Shown piece by piece: positions 45,553 through 56,374 of a DNA stretch of 64,000 bases; within the stretch, counting starts at the first letter, position 1, and every line of letters begins with the position of its first letter. This stretch comes from Pardosa pseudoannulata (lineage: Eukaryota; Arthropoda; Arachnida; Araneae; Lycosidae). The translations under genes were made by a program, and so were the position numbers. A model generated the notes under the pieces. That model saw only the letters and a list, made by a program, of their open reading frames with translations. It was not told the DNA's origin and did not search any database. The DNA is taken from the NCBI GenBank assembly GCA_032207245.1, contig CM063508.1:92196100-92260099 (forward strand). Direction: 5' to 3'.

Positions 45553-46825
45553 AGAGTTGGGCTGAAAAGTTCGTAGGCTATATTGGAAAAACATTTTTTT
45601 TGATAAAATTTGATTTTATTATTCACTGTAGTTGCTTTCAAGGGAGATACAACGATTATAGAGGTCAGACAATTTTTCGATACCATTTTTATAGTACGTA
45701 TTGTCTTAAGTCTTAAAACAGGCCTCAGCTTCGGGTTTACTTTTTTATCGGCACTAAATTTTATTTCCAGTGAGCATTCTCTTGATGTCTGAGAATAGGA
45801 AAAAATCGCTGAAAGCCAGATCTGGAGAATACGGTGCATGCGGAAGCAATTCGAAGCCCAATTCATATAACTTTGCCGTCGTTTTCACTGACTTGTGACA
45901 AGGGGCATCGCCTTGATGAAACAACACTTTCTTCTTCTACAAATGGGCCTGTTCATCCTGCAAACGCTCCAATAAGGCTATGTAATAGTCTCTGTTAATG
46001 GTTTTTCCCTTTTCAAGATAATCTATGAATATGTCATGCACATCCCAAAATACTGATGCCATAACCTTGCCAGCCAACAGTTGCGTCTTTTCATGTTTTG
46101 GAGTTGGTTCATCAAGTGCAGTCCACTGAGCTGACTTTCAATTGGACTCCGGTGGGAAATAATAGAGACATGTTTCCTTCATTGTCTCATATCGGCACAT
46201 AAGTTTGGGTTTATTACGATTAAAAAGCTTCAAACACAGCTCAGATTCTTTAATTAGTTGTTTTTGGTTGATTGTAAGATGGCGCGGCACTTACTTTGAA
46301 CATAGCTTTCTCATACCCAAATATTCATTCACTTTAAGTCCAACACGTTCCTTTTATATCTTTAGAGTCTCATAAACCTCAATCAACTTCCCTTTAAGGT
46401 CATTCAAAATTATTTTGTGGACTCTTTTGATGTTTTCGTTGGTAACAGCCTCTTTGGGGCGTCCACTGGGTCCATCGTGACCCGGAGCTCATTTCCCCTC
46501 TTTTAAACTTACCAAACCACATCTCAACGGTTGATTTTCCTGATGCAGAGACCGAGTAATGTTTTTCAAGACAAGTCTTGGTTTCAACAATATTTTTTTT
46601 GCTAAAAACCAGTACTTTATTAACACACGAAATTCTTTATTAGCCATAGTTTTCAAACTAACAAATGTTGCTTCACCTAAAATACTATATTTTACAAACT
46701 AATAGTCTGACATATGTCAAATTTATATATGTGTCTTTCGAAGGTTAGGACTAACTGAAAATCATACGGATTTAATACAGTAGCTCCACCTATGTGTCAG
46801 CCTGCGAACCTTTCAGCTTACCTGT
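45553..46825 (-). mobile_element. Complete mariner element with dead transposase (copy B)
   Basis: A 1273-bp element with TA at 45551-45552 and 46826-46827 and the same inverted ends as the copy at 30282. The transposase remnant on the minus strand is more broken than in copy A: the PYSPDLAFSDF segment and the Cys-His block are split by indels and stops. Confidence 0.85.
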
Positions 46826-46962
46826 TAATGGGTATTTTTGCGCAGGTTAAATTGAATATTTAATGGTTTTCATAATTATTTATTTTTATCCAAAGAATAA
46901 AACTTTAATCAATGCTGTGTAAAGCAAATATTGTTTAAGCACATGTTTAAGATTTTATTAAA

Positions 46963-48092
46963 ATGCTAAAAGTTATTGCAATGCGTAAAGTCAAAAATAT
47001 GGATACTTACAAATCTGTATTCAATTTTTTCCATTTATGTGCAATTTTCAAAGGATTTCAGATAAAACATAAAAGTAAAAATCAAATTGCATCATATTTC
47101 CTGTCAAATGTTTCTAACATATTATTTAATATTCTAATACTAATTTGGGTGTTGATAATAATGTTCACAGAATACTTTTGGGGAAATCGTAATACCAAAG
47201 CAGACTTAGTATTCATTTTCATAAGTATACTTCAGTTTGTGAATCGGTGCTATCTGTGTGGAAAAATAAAAAAAATTCTGTCACTTTCAAAAAAAGTACA
47301 AACTGTTCTCATATCTGTTTCTCAGACTCATGAAACAGCAGTTTGGATTATAATTTGAAATTTATTAACTACTTTCGTTTTTATAGTGTTATTTGTATTA
47401 ATGTGTAGTGAATCTTTTAAAGGAGCATTTTTGGCGTTTCCTTTGTTTGGAAATATAACGAATGATAATTTTTTTAAAGTGTTCATAGTATCATATTTAG
47501 GAAGCACATTCATTATTCTTCTAATGCCACTGTACGTGATTGCTGTATATTATTCCAAAATTTGTTGTGACCTTCAAAAAGCCGTTTGGGGTTTTCAAAC
47601 CTTGGTAAAAAAATTCCTGTTAGGAATTACGATCAGCTTTCAGATATATATTACGAAATTCAGTTTACGGCAAAAACCGTGGATTCTCTACTTGGAATTC
47701 CTATATTTTTTTCTTTTATATATAATGCACTTATGATGTATTATGGTGTAGCGACATTCCTGCATTCGATTGAAAATTCAACAGGCCAGAAATACTCGGT
47801 AATCATTTACCTAACTTGCTTATTGAGTCTTACTGTTTTTTTGGCTGAGACATTTTCTGCTGCATTGGTTTCCGAAGCATTTATCCGATTAAGGTCATTT
47901 ACTAGGAATCTGGCAGAATGCGATCCGAAATATAAGCATTCATTCAAGAGGTTTTTACGAGTCACCGATGAGCAAATAGCTATGACAGTGTGGGGATTCA
48001 TAGAAATGAAGCGAAATACTATATTTGGAACCTTGGGTGCAATTTTAACCTACTCTCTTTTAATAGATGGTTTATATAGCGGTAACAAATGA
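46963..48092 (+). pseudogene. GR-like receptor pseudogene (GR locus 5, copy B)
   Basis: This copy lacks the poly-T insert of copy A and reads openly from MLKVIAMRKVKN through VSQTHETAVWII. There TGA (47356-47358) replaces the Trp codon kept in copy A. Further on it carries the same one-base loss near 47614 as copy A (before VRNYDQLSD), and the same Cys in place of Trp in ICxDLQ. Its last part (47586-48092 frame) is open to GTLGAILTYSLLIDGLYSGNK. The shared frameshift implies the parent was already a pseudogene before duplication, or that conversion spread it. At most two lesions separate it from an open frame. Confidence 0.85.
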
Positions 48093-48094
48093 AC

Positions 48095-48535
48095 TACTAC
48101 TTTCATTTGCACTTTTTTCCAGAGCATTGTGATTGTTATCCAACTTTCAGTAGTTTCAGTATCATAGTAATATAACCTTTTACAATTTTCTGTTAGTTTA
48201 TGTTTTCCAATTCTATTTCTCTATTCATAATTTGAAAGTTACAATATTTTAAAAGTTTTTTAATGAACCTTTCCAACGCTATTCACAAAAAGTAATTCCA
48301 TTTTAGGCAGATGAAGTATTTCATACATTTACACGTACACCGCAGGACTATAACACGCATTTACAAAACAAATCGGTTCTGAGACATTTTTCGCATTGCT
48401 GATATACATTATTTTCACTACGGGATATAATTGATGAAACCACACCATTTGATGGCAAATCAATTTACAGAGTAGAATCTTTTTTCTGAACCCATCGGAA
48501 ACACGTCTTTGATACATAATTTAACTGTCATTTCA
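48095..48535. other. 3' flank of GR pseudogene B
   Basis: Non-coding, matching 32870-33270. Confidence 0.5.
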
Positions 48536-48539
48536 ATAC

Positions 48540-51500
48540 TAACTGTTGCAAAACGATTCTTGAGGAATTGCAAAGTCATTTTTATAATCACTATGTCTTA
48601 TAACTACATGGGACTCAATCAAAACAGATATGTTAAACGAATTTCGACAAACATTTACATCTATGGACGTTCATGAAATGCTATCCCATTGCCATTTGGG
48701 ACGAAATGAAACAAATTACTAGTACATGATTAGAATGCAAGAGTTTGCTACAAAAGCAAATATTGAGGAAGAATCATTATGTCACTATATTATCGCCGGT
48801 TTACTCAACAGTGTTAAGAAAGTAATTTTATATGGTTGAAAAACTTTTAGTGGCCTAAAAAGAATTTGCTATTTATGAAAATAAAAGGTGATTACACACT
48901 AAATAAAAACCCAAGATCGAATTCAAAAAATCGTACGGGAACACATATTTCGAATCAAGATGTCAAAAGTGAAACAATTTCGATTTCGGCTCAAAATAAA
49001 CATATAATTTGTTATCGTTGTCCAGAGAATGGACATTATGCTTCTAATTGGGCCCATAAAGAAATTAGATGTCTCTATTGTAAACTCCCTCGCTACGAAA
49101 TTGTAACTTGTCCAAAAAAGTCAAAGACATTTTCAAATTCCCTCGACAGTTCAAATTCTGTAATGATTATAGATCATACTGCTCTTAATGTTCTCCCAAA
49201 TTAATGCAGTGAGAACTTTCTTTTCTTATAGTATATACTTTAATGCTCTTCTCGATACCGGAAGTCAGAAGACCCTTTTTCGTGAATCTACTCATGAGAA
49301 AATTGGATCACTGCCTCTGCAACCTTCATTAATAAATTATTGGGATTGGTGCTCAAACTCTGAACCCTGTTGTCCATGTTTTCCATTCTACATTTAAAAT
49401 TGAAAATACTACATTTCAACCTGACATTCATATGATCAAAGAAGAATTTATTTCATCTGATGGTATTTTTGGTTAAGATTGTATGCAACAACCTGAATTC
49501 TCATTTGGACCACTGAAAAGTATTATTGAAAAGGATATTTCAGGTGACACCTTTTTGGCTTACGTAAATGTTTTGGAGGAAAAGTCCTCGCTTAACCTAG
49601 ATCCAATTACAGACACAAAACTTCGTGCTAAAGTTACTGAACTAATCGCTTCGTACCAAACACGTAAAACGAAATCTGCTGGCCTAAGAATGACTATTGT
49701 TATTTTACTTGATATACCTGTCAGTCAGAGATCACGACGTCTTCTTGACGTTGAGCAAAAAATTGTGGAAGATCAGATTCAAAAAGGGCTGAAAAATGGT
49801 ATAGTTAAACCTAGGTGTTTAGAGTACGCTGCTCCTGTCGTTTTATGCAGGAAAAAAGACAATTCTCATCGTCTGTGTGAAGATTTTCGTCAACTTAATA
49901 TGACAATTGTTAGCGCTATATTCTTTCTACCTCTCATTTAAGATGTTCTTGATAGTCTCGATAGCTCCAAGGTTTTCACAACACTGGACCTCAAAAACTT
50001 TTTTTTTCAAGTTCCAATTGACCCAAATTGCACAAAATTTACTTCGCTTATTGTACCTTTTGTACAATATGAATTCTTGAAGGTTCTTTTTGACCACTGC
50101 ACAAACTACAATAAGTTTCTCCCGAGATGAACTTGAAGACATTCAGAAACTTAAACGTACCCTCCAAATTGCATCCGAGTATGGTCCAGAATTAAACTTC
50201 AAAAAGTGCCACATTGTGCAATCGAATTCCTTGACTACATAATTTACGATGGTACAATTAAACCTTTACCTTCTAAAGTTGCAGCAGTCAAAATCTCTCC
50301 AGTCCCTCGCAATTTAAAACAAATTCAAAATTTTCTAGGACTTACGGGCTATTCTAAAAAATTTATCTCTCAGTACTCACAAATTTTCAAATATGAAAAA
50401 GGATATTTTTCTGTCTTTAAAATTAAAAAACATTGCGAAAAAGGATTTTTATATCAGAAAATGTGTAGAGAAAGTCAAATCGAACTGTGTTGAGATATTC
50501 TAGACAAATAGAAATGTGGTAAACTTGAAGGTCTTTTACTTTTGGAATTTATCATCTCGATTTTATTGGCCTTCTTCCCTCAACAAATAAACGATGCAAT
50601 CACATTTTTTCAGTCGTGGCCGAATATTTTTTGGTTGTATCAAGTCAAATCTACATCAAAACAGGATGCCTTGCAGAAGTTAAGGATTCAGCAAGGGATA
50701 TTTGGCAATCCGTCTAGAATCATAACAGACCGAGGTCCTGCTTTCAATTCCAAAGATTTTCGGGATTACTATTTAATGGTATTTTTGTGAAAATACCGAG
50801 CTCATTTACATCACAACTGGAATTTCAAGAGGTAACAGTAAAATTGAACGAATGCTTGAAACCTGAATACCCTTACTTTCCAAATTATCTATAGACGTCC
50901 CTGAGTGATATCGACATGTGGGACACTATCCACAGAAAATGTATCAGTACCATAATCCACAGCACAATGAAGAATTCCTTTGAACTTCTCGTAGGCGTGA
51001 GCATGTACAGCAAAGAAGATTCCCATATTTTGAAAATTCTCCAAGACGAACACATCACATCCTTTTGACGTCACAGAGAAATTGCTAAGCAGATCAGCTT
51101 AAAGATTCAAGAGGAAAATAAAAATAATTTCAACAGAGACTGAAAAGAGTCTCACCAGTACCAGACAGCTGACCTAGTAGCCATTCCGAGAACTCAATTT
51201 AGTCCTGGACTAAAACTTCATTTACGATATTCCAGTCCATATAAAATCAAAAAAGTCAATACTCATGACCGTTATGTTATAGAAATTGTTCGCAGTCACG
51301 ACGGTTCGAATATCACATCGACTGCTGCTGATCTCATGAAAATCTTTCGTCCCCCCTTTTTTTCTTCAATTTTTCTTCTTAATCTTTTAACTACTTTTTC
51401 TCAATTTTTTTTTGCTTATGTTCCTTTTCCTTAGCTTTCAGCTCATCTAGTGCCTCGCACGAGATTGCTAAGTGTAGATAGTATGGAAATACAAGGGAGC

Positions 51501-51673
51501 GATCACATGATGAAATCAGCCAATCAGTGACAACTATCCCTGCTCTAAGGAGCAAGAAAGCCAGTTATGAGGGGAGGACCAAGAGAGAAGAATTATTTTA
51601 TAGAATGAGCAGCAAAATATTTGTCCTGATGTATTATTTTGTTTAAACATTTATAGTTAAATTCCTAAAACTG
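48540..51673 (+). mobile_element. Decayed Ty3/gypsy-type retrotransposon (copy B)
   Basis: This copy is more complete than A in the front half. It has zinc knuckles (48866-49204: CYRCPENGHYASNW, the last Cys changed to Trp), a retropepsin start with an intact LLDTGSQ (49188-49397) and the RT N-terminal part (49483-49941: VEQKIVEDQIQKGLKNGIVKP, LCEDFRQLN). An RT motif A segment (FTTLDLKNFFFQVP near 49970) comes next. A deletion then removes the YxDD region, and another removes most of RNase H (a jump from FLGLTGYSKKFI to integrase). The integrase core piece is at 50542-50790 (FGNPSRIITDRGPAF). Copies A and B have complementary deletions. No LTR pair was seen. Confidence 0.75.
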
Positions 51674-51674
51674 C

Positions 51675-52390
51675 TCGACAAGAAGAATGCGATTGGTTAA
51701 ATCTGCGGTGGTTGTCCCGTAATTGAAAGCATGGTCACAAGGTGTAAACTATGTATAGAAATGATGGGAATCGCATACCCTATTAAAGTCCTTTTTTATT
51801 TTAAGCTGTTTTTTTCACTTTATACATAATTCAGTTTAAGTCTCCATTATGTCATTGTCTGATAACATACGAAAATTTAATATTGTTTTCATTTCTTATA
51901 TAATTAAAGATTTTGATTTATTCATAAATATTTATGCTACTTTCCTGTCGAATTTTTTGTCAATCAAAGCAGTATTTGTTGTTTTTTCCATTTTACATCT
52001 TTGTGCTTAACTTTTAGAAGTGAGTGTATATATGTGTTTGTGTGTGTAGTATGTTATACCCACTTTAAATGGAATATGATACCTCTGCTGGGTATAGTGC
52101 ACTGCTTGCCCATCAAAAAGCAAAATTTGAAAATAAAATTACGGATTTTGTTCTAAAATCTCGTTTTTGCCACCAAAAACTTATATAGAGGTTTTATAGT
52201 GGTGAGGGGTGCTGGTAAGCCAGTCAATCAGAGAATTAATATCAATCACGTGATAAGAGTAAGAAGAGAAATTAAGTTACGTAAGGGACTTTCACCAAAA
52301 GTTGTAAGTTTAGAGAAAATTACTAGATGTTTTTTTAAAAATACAATTATAATTAAGTTAGTTTTGGATTAAAATTACATTGCATATATG
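51675..52390. other. Intergenic DNA after the duplication
   Basis: Nothing recognised. Confidence 0.4.
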
Positions 52391-52392
52391 TA

Positions 52393-52393
52393 T

Positions 52394-52469
<76 letters not shown>
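52393..52469. repeat. (CA)n-(TA)n microsatellite
   Basis: A CA run followed by a TA run. Confidence 0.95.
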
Positions 52470-52474
<5 letters not shown>

Positions 52475-53645
52475 CATCTATGAACACACACATACATGAA
52501 AGAGAGTACTAGGTCAGTAAGTGATGCGTGCATACACACAAACAACTTAATTTGTTAGGCAGCATATGGAATAAGAGGCATTGAAATATGCGAATTGAAG
52601 CTTTCTTATGGAAAATAATGATTCTAAAACTATGTAAAATTTGTCAAAATTTCTTTTCTCTCTGCCTTTTTGCATGCCTCTAAAATGAGTGTGTTTGTCT
52701 AAACGGCATAGACAGAAAAAAAGGATAACCAAGGATGAAGTGGGAGGATGCGGTAAACAGCGGTAAACAAGGACATCGGAATGTTGAAGGACAGAAAATG
52801 GAAAAAAAGTTTTCCTCCAAAGGACCAGTTGGAGGTTTCGTGGACCAGTTTGGAGCACCCTGAGCAGTCGATCTACTGCTGCTTATGATGAAGTGGTAAA
52901 TATAATTCTTACAGAAAATAAAATTTTTCTAATATTGGAAAAATGGAAAATAATTAAACATTCAAACTTTAAAACTAATGTAAGGTTCAAACTGCATAGG
53001 AGTCTCTGAAAGCTTTCATTTACACATATTTATTACCTTGTATAAAATAAAGTATATATTGTAAACGAAATGTTTCAGTTTTCAATGAAATAAAATAATT
53101 GGGTTATCTCTTACTGTCACGTTTGTACGTATGTACAAGGAAACTTTATTTATGAAAGTTTAAATATTCATTGGAACTAAAGTTCCTACAAATTTGACTA
53201 GTTAAGTCTCCTATGCGTGTGTATGTATGTATCTAGAATAACTAATAAATGATTAGTCGTAGAATGTTGAAATAATATACTTGGGTATGTGTAACATCTA
53301 GTTGTGTACCTCCTTTTAAAATTGCTATCTTCATTGATTATAATTAAAATTTCTATATAATGATTACTTATGTTCTCAGTTACCGACAACAATAGTACAT
53401 AATTCCAATATATACTAGTATTCTTATGTAGTTGTATAAAAGCTTTTTTTTATACAGTTTAAATAAGGCTTTTAAAGACAATCCCTCCTACGCAGTAAAA
53501 ATAATATTGTAAGTTCAAAACATTTGATTTTAATGAAATATCTATATATTATAAATATTAGTATAATGATATAACGCTATACGTCTCCAGCAGATTGCTT
53601 TACTCGAGTTCTTAGTCAATTTGTTTACGTTTAGAAATGAAATAT
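52470..53645. other. Intergenic DNA, nothing recognised
   Basis: AT-rich, except 52650-52870, which is richer in G+C on the + strand. No family features in its open frames. Confidence 0.4.
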
Positions 53646-53654
53646 AACTTTGAA

Positions 53655-53839
53655 CCTTGTTTGGTTTGGTTTGGAGTGCTACGGTCTACTTTTTTCAACA
53701 CGAGGTCTAATGAAACCGGGACCTACAGCTTAAAGCCGATTCCGAATGGCTACGAATATCCATGCCACAGTTTGATTCGAACCCACGAATTCCGGTGCCG
53801 AAGGCCAGCACGCTAACCAATCGGCCATCGTTCGGCTTG
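53655..53839 (-). mobile_element. tRNA-derived SINE, second copy
   Basis: Same family as 2165-2364, with the tRNA-like head on the minus strand (B-box GGGTTCGAATC) and a CAAA-type tail. The 9-bp target duplication AACTTTGAA is at 53646-53654 and 53840-53848. The two copies differ throughout, so neither is recent. Confidence 0.78.
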
Positions 53840-53849
53840 AACTTTGAAA

Positions 53850-54575
53850 GAGATGTTCAAATGATGATTCTTTTAGCGTATCGTACAATTAAGGTTTTTA
53901 AAAATGCATTTAATTTAAGTGTACAAAAAAGTCATGTTGTGTCCACATCATATTTTTCTCTCTTACCTACCTTTGTCTTTATTTAAATTTCAAATATAAA
54001 CACTGCCTATTATTAAACGATTATCCTTTCCACAATTTTGTTTTTTTTTGTGCCGCCTGTTTACATTCTTTACCAATTCATAATATAACGCAATAAAAAA
54101 AATGATAACAAAATTTGTCTTTATAAAAGACAGAGAAATAAAGAAAAACATATTTTTATCAGGGAAAAGGTCCCATTCAAATGTTAAAGAGGAGAGATGA
54201 AAAGTTAATATTTAGATAGACATTGTTTGATGACTGCAAATTTTTTTGAAATTTTGAAAGGGTAAAAATTAATGTTTTTAAGAGAAAATCATTTATTATA
54301 TTAACTGTCAATAATCAGATCCATCATTCTGTTATCAGTAGACTATAAATGTTTTTTAATTGTTACTGATAAAGTAATACCTTAAAATTTGTTATTTCAG
54401 CATTCATTGTCTTGTTTCTATAGCAGCAAATGCCGTGCGCAGTTATAGAGGACAGTTTACTATGGGAGAGCGGAAGTTCCTTTTAAGAAGAGAAACTGTA
54501 ATATATAAACAAAGTCAGATTTTAACAAAAGTTATTGTAGAACTGATATAAATCTGTAGTATTTAATCCAATATT
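53850..54575. other. Upstream region of GR locus 6
   Basis: AT-rich. The shared upstream block of loci 2, 4 and 5 was not recognised here. Confidence 0.4.
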
Positions 54576-54578
54576 ACA

Positions 54579-55712
54579 ATGCGAGAATCTAGAATTACGG
54601 CATTTGAAGCTTCTGAGGAAAAAGATACGTATAGATTTGTATTCTACTTTTTCCGATTAAGTGGCATATTTAAAGGATATGAGATAAAATATAATGGTGT
54701 AAACAAAACTTTATCATATATCTCATCCAATATATTTAATATAATGTTTAATACATTATCGATGAGTTTGTCTCTGGTGCCACATATTATAATTTTTTAT
54801 CAATCTGGTTTTGAAAAGAAAAACTTAGCGTTATGGCTGGCAAATTTATTATATGTTGCCAATCGATGTTATTTATGTAGTTGTTTAAATGAGTTTTCGA
54901 ATTTATCCAAAAAAGTGCAAGATATTCTTCGACCACACTCCTTGGAAGTTAAAACGCCTGGATGGATGAAAATTTGGATTTCATATTGTACATGTGTTTA
55001 TGCAGTTGTTGTCGGTTGTCTTCTAAAAGAGAACATTCAAAGTGATTTTTTTGCTTTTGCATTTCGATACATAAGCGAAAGTATATTTATCACACAATTT
55101 TTATCTTTTTTATCTTTTGCAAACACCACCATTTTTCTTTGTTTTCCTATACATGTTTTCAATATTTACTATGCGAAAATTTGCTGGGACCTACAAACCG
55201 CAGTTCAAGGTTTAAACATACTGATCAAGAGGTTCCCTGTACACAGTTATGACGCACTTTCAGATTTGTATTGTGAACTGAGTTCTTTTGCAGCAAGTGT
55301 AGATTCGAAAGTGGGATTTCCGATATTTAATTCATTTCTTTTCCACTCCTTAATGATTTATTTTACCATGGCTCAATTCCTTCATTCTAGTTCACCAGGT
55401 ACATTCGATGTTACAGTGACCGCTTGTGTTGTTTCTTTGCTTAGTTTTACTACTCTAATTGTTGAAGTACTGACTGCTTCATTTGTTTCTGAGGCATTTT
55501 TAAAACTGAAGACCGATGCAAGGAAAGTGAAAGAATCTAATCCAAAGAAAAGACATGAATATAAACGGTTCCTTCAGGTAATTGATGAGGAGGTAACTAT
55601 GACAGCATGGGGATTTGTGAACCTCAATAGAAGCACAGTACTTGGCACTTTAGGAGCAATATTGACATACTCACTTTTAATTGATGGAATAAAAGTCGAT
55701 ATTAAAAAATAA
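54579..55712 (+). CDS. Gustatory receptor-like 7TM protein (GR locus 6)
   Basis: A single exon of 377 codons, intact. The N-terminus reads MRESRITAFEASEEKDTYRF, then GIFKGYEIKYNG. Family blocks follow: NRCYLCSCLNEF, TPGWMKIW, IYYAKICWDLQ, YDALSDLYCELS, SVDSKVGFPIF, QFLHSS, and a C-terminal TMTAWGFVNLNRSTVLGTL-type block running into GAILTYSLLIDGIKVD. The TAWGF, GTLGAIL and LHS features group it with loci 2, 4 and 5. It lies beyond the duplication, in the same orientation as the rest of the array. Only 26 bases separate its stop from a piggyBac-type MITE, so the natural 3' UTR and poly(A) site have probably been replaced or moved. It is probably functional by frame; the ligand is unknown. Confidence 0.88.
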   Translation: MRESRITAFEASEEKDTYRFVFYFFRLSGIFKGYEIKYNGVNKTLSYISSNIFNIMFNTLSMSLSLVPHIIIFYQSGFEKKNLALWLANLLYVANRCYLCSCLNEFSNLSKKVQDILRPHSLEVKTPGWMKIWISYCTCVYAVVVGCLLKENIQSDFFAFAFRYISESIFITQFLSFLSFANTTIFLCFPIHVFNIYYAKICWDLQTAVQGLNILIKRFPVHSYDALSDLYCELSSFAASVDSKVGFPIFNSFLFHSLMIYFTMAQFLHSSSPGTFDVTVTACVVSLLSFTTLIVEVLTASFVSEAFLKLKTDARKVKESNPKKRHEYKRFLQVIDEEVTMTAWGFVNLNRSTVLGTLGAILTYSLLIDGIKVDIKK

Positions 55713-55738
55713 ATGTTTTTTTTCCAATGGTACCTTAA

Positions 55739-56370
55739 CCCTCCAAGTGGATCACATCGTGGAAAAAAAATCTCCAAAAATTACGCTAAAGTCAGTGGTC
55801 AAAGAGTTCTGTGATTTTTTTCTTCACCCTTTGTCGACTAGAATGGAATACGGGAAACCCACCCTCGTTATTGTCCCTTTATTTCCGGTTATCTATAGAT
55901 ATATAAATAGATATTATAAATTGTTAATTTTCAATACACATAAAGCTCGTCAAGTCTGGAATATTATCCCATAAGAAATAATGGATTCTAAAAGTACAAA
56001 TAAAAATATTCTTTGAGAGACTTATTTATATTTTTTACGAAAGTCATCCAAGATATTTAAGCGGTGCAATTAGAGATGCATCTGTTACCGCAAACGAAAT
56101 ACTTCGAAATAGAGATTTACAAAGCCATGAAAATCTATCAGACTCTTTGTGAATCAGGGGGTAGGGGTGCATCCCTCAAGAAATGTCAGTGAAAGAGGGG
56201 TGCAGTTCCTAAACAATGGACTTGACCATCCTACCTCAAAACTCCATGGGGGAAAGCACTGGCAAAAATGTACATTACATCTATTTTCAGAGAGTTTTTA
56301 GAGGTAGAAAATTGTCATTTTGAAGTCATCATCGGTTTGGTGGAATTGTACGTGAGAACCGCCTAGAGGG
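55739..56370. mobile_element. piggyBac-type MITE, second copy
   Basis: TTAA at 55735-55738 and 56371-56374. Ends CCCTCCAAGTGG and, inward from the right, CCCTCTAGGCGG. It is the reverse-orientation relative of 15434-16046, sharing GGGATGCACCCCTAC-like and AAATACTTCGAAATAGAGAT-like interior segments. No coding capacity. Confidence 0.85.
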
Positions 56371-56374
56371 TTAA

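Larger units (their letters stand above)
36858..51673 (+). repeat. Segmental duplication, copy B
   Basis: Collinear with copy A from the first base after the gap to TTAAATTCCTAAAA near 51670, after which the two flanks differ. Longer than copy A because of one more 221-bp unit and a solo LTR. Confidence 0.9.
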
